From: Nitrospina sp.
GTDB taxonomy: Bacteria > Nitrospinota > Nitrospinia > Nitrospinales > VA-1
DNA length: 35,130 nt
Assembly (NCBI GenBank): GCA_018697205.1
Contig: JABHTG010000077.1
Location: forward strand, 1-35,130
Direction: 5' to 3'
Positions 34,363 to 35,130 of the stretch are shown here, piece by piece. The notes below the pieces were generated by a model, which saw only the letters and a program-made list of their open reading frames with translations, searched no databases and was not told the DNA's origin. The number at the start of each line of letters is the position of its first letter. Within the stretch, counting starts at the first letter, position 1. A program made the translations under genes and the position numbers.

Positions 34363-35001
34363 ATGCATGTCATACATCGCGTTATCCCCAACAGAAAGGA
34401 AATTCTTCGGCATTTTGATAAAAAAGATGCAGTGATGGCTCAACTAATACGAAAGTCTGGCCCCATAAAGCTAAAACGTAACCGAAATTATTTTATAGTA
34501 TTGTGTAATGCCATCATTGGTCAGCAGATTTCAGTTGCAGCAGCAGATGCGGTTGCGACTCGTTTTAAAAATCTCTTTAATGGACATTGCCCAACTCCGC
34601 AGGGAGTAATGAAACTGCAAGATATTGACTTACGAAAAGCGGGTTTATCAAGACAAAAAGTGGCCTATTTAAAGGATTTGAGTTTGCATTTTCACGGAAA
34701 AATACTTCGCCCGCATCGTCTGCATCATATGGATAACGATGAAGTTATTCACCAGCTAACCCAAGTTCATGGGATTGGGAGGTGGACAGCTGAAATGTTT
34801 CTAATTTTTTCACTCAATCGGCCGAATGTTTTGCCAGTGGGAGATTTAGGATTACAGTTAGCACTTAAAAAGTTATATCGTATGCGCCAACTACCCACTG
34901 TCAAACGAATGCGTGCTCTTGGAAGAAAATGGAATCCACTTGAAACAGTAGGGACTTGGTATGCTTGGCGGGTACAAGATGAAAAAGTTGTTACCTATTG
35001 A
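34363..35001 (+). CDS. DNA-3-methyladenine glycosylase II-like (AlkA-type HhH-GPD)
   Basis: 212 residues, HhH-GPD superfamily. The helix-hairpin-helix QVHGIGRWTAEMF (134-146) is followed by catalytic Asp161 in LPVGDLGL, as in AlkA. The early IGQQIS (52-57) is a usual AlkA-class motif. It lacks the extra N-terminal domain of E. coli AlkA and is nearer the size of Mag1/AfAlkA forms. It should remove alkylated purines as the first base-excision step in the cytoplasm. Preceded closely by the LRR gene and followed by a partial gene 23 bases on. Confidence 0.9.
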   Translation: MHVIHRVIPNRKEILRHFDKKDAVMAQLIRKSGPIKLKRNRNYFIVLCNAIIGQQISVAAADAVATRFKNLFNGHCPTPQGVMKLQDIDLRKAGLSRQKVAYLKDLSLHFHGKILRPHRLHHMDNDEVIHQLTQVHGIGRWTAEMFLIFSLNRPNVLPVGDLGLQLALKKLYRMRQLPTVKRMRALGRKWNPLETVGTWYAWRVQDEKVVTY

Positions 35002-35024
35002 ACTAGACTTTTTAGAGGATGGAT

Positions 35025-35130
35025 ATGAATTTTGTTAATGAAGACATAGAAAATTATGCTTACGATCATACACAGATTGAAGATGACCTTTTATGGCAAC
35101 TGGAGTTAGATACGTATGACCAATTAGAAA
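35025..35130 (+). CDS. Partial gene at the right edge, possibly an O-methyltransferase start
   Basis: ATG 35025 with AGAGGA (35014-35019) five bases upstream opens a frame that is still open after 35 codons at the window edge. A second in-frame ATG at 35019 overlaps that SD and is less likely. The peptide begins MNFVNEDIENYAYDHT and goes on acidic, with a LLWQLELDT segment. This resembles the N-terminus of caffeoyl-CoA-type O-methyltransferases (a Y...H..., L..L...T pattern), but 35 residues cannot prove it. Confidence 0.5.
   Translation, partial: MNFVNEDIENYAYDHTQIEDDLLWQLELDTYDQLE

Noticed and set aside
1-35130. CRISPR arrays, IS elements, prophage, tRNA or rRNA genes
   Set aside because: No regular spaced repeats, transposase or integrase genes, terminal inverted repeats, or cloverleaf/rRNA-like sequences were found on reading through.

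Overview
The window is AT-rich bacterial DNA that looks chromosomal: dense genes, short gaps, no phage, plasmid, IS, CRISPR, tRNA or rRNA signature. Signal peptides, lipoproteins and an HpnN-like RND lipid exporter point to a Gram-negative cell. The mix (monomeric NADP-isocitrate dehydrogenase, B12-dependent radical SAM enzymes, a ceramide-type lipid cluster, ribonuclease-inhibitor-like LRR proteins, Hcp-type Sel1 repeats) would fit a marine Nitrospina-like or deltaproteobacterium-like lineage, but that placement is a guess; no marker gene settles it.

Region 1 (1-10796) is a glycan/radical-SAM island. After the 5' end of a leftward secreted-protein gene (1-177) come three overlapping rightward genes: a sugar nucleotidyltransferase fused to a radical SAM/SPASM-like enzyme, a Gfo/Idh/MocA oxidoreductase, and a polyprenyl-phosphate-type GT2. 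Two B12-binding radical SAM proteins follow, facing each other, then a large GT-C-like membrane protein. A LacI-type operator sits before the first B12 enzyme.

Region 2 (10822-13532) is small envelope genes: an open frame with no ATG/GTG/TTG start, a 25-residue membrane microprotein candidate, a lipoprotein, a secreted thermonuclease and an M48 lipoprotein protease.

Region 3 (13889-20436) is housekeeping: monomeric isocitrate dehydrogenase with its own promoter and terminator, an Nfu-type Fe-S carrier, an RhlE-like DEAD-box helicase, a GIY-YIG protein and a YchJ-like SEC-C protein.

Region 4 (20480-28856) is the most coherent system: RND/MMPL exporter, three-His-box desaturase/hydroxylase, serine-palmitoyltransferase-like PLP enzyme, double-GNAT protein, NAD-dependent epimerase/reductase and CDP-alcohol phosphotransferase. 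The last four are nearly contiguous and partly overlap. Together they look like a route making a ceramide-type lipid, adding a phospho-head group and exporting it. The phosphotransferase carries Gly where the family has its fourth, proposed catalytic Asp.

Region 5 (28876-35130) mixes housekeeping genes (hspQ, coaX, aroK, an AlkA-like glycosylase) with three separate ribonuclease-inhibitor-like LRR genes, one overlapping a secreted Hcp/Sel1-repeat gene. The window ends in the first codons of another gene.

Starts were re-chosen from Shine-Dalgarno (SD) position and domain boundaries where the longest open frame ran into a neighbour. All functions are inferred from motifs read by eye; no database search was run.
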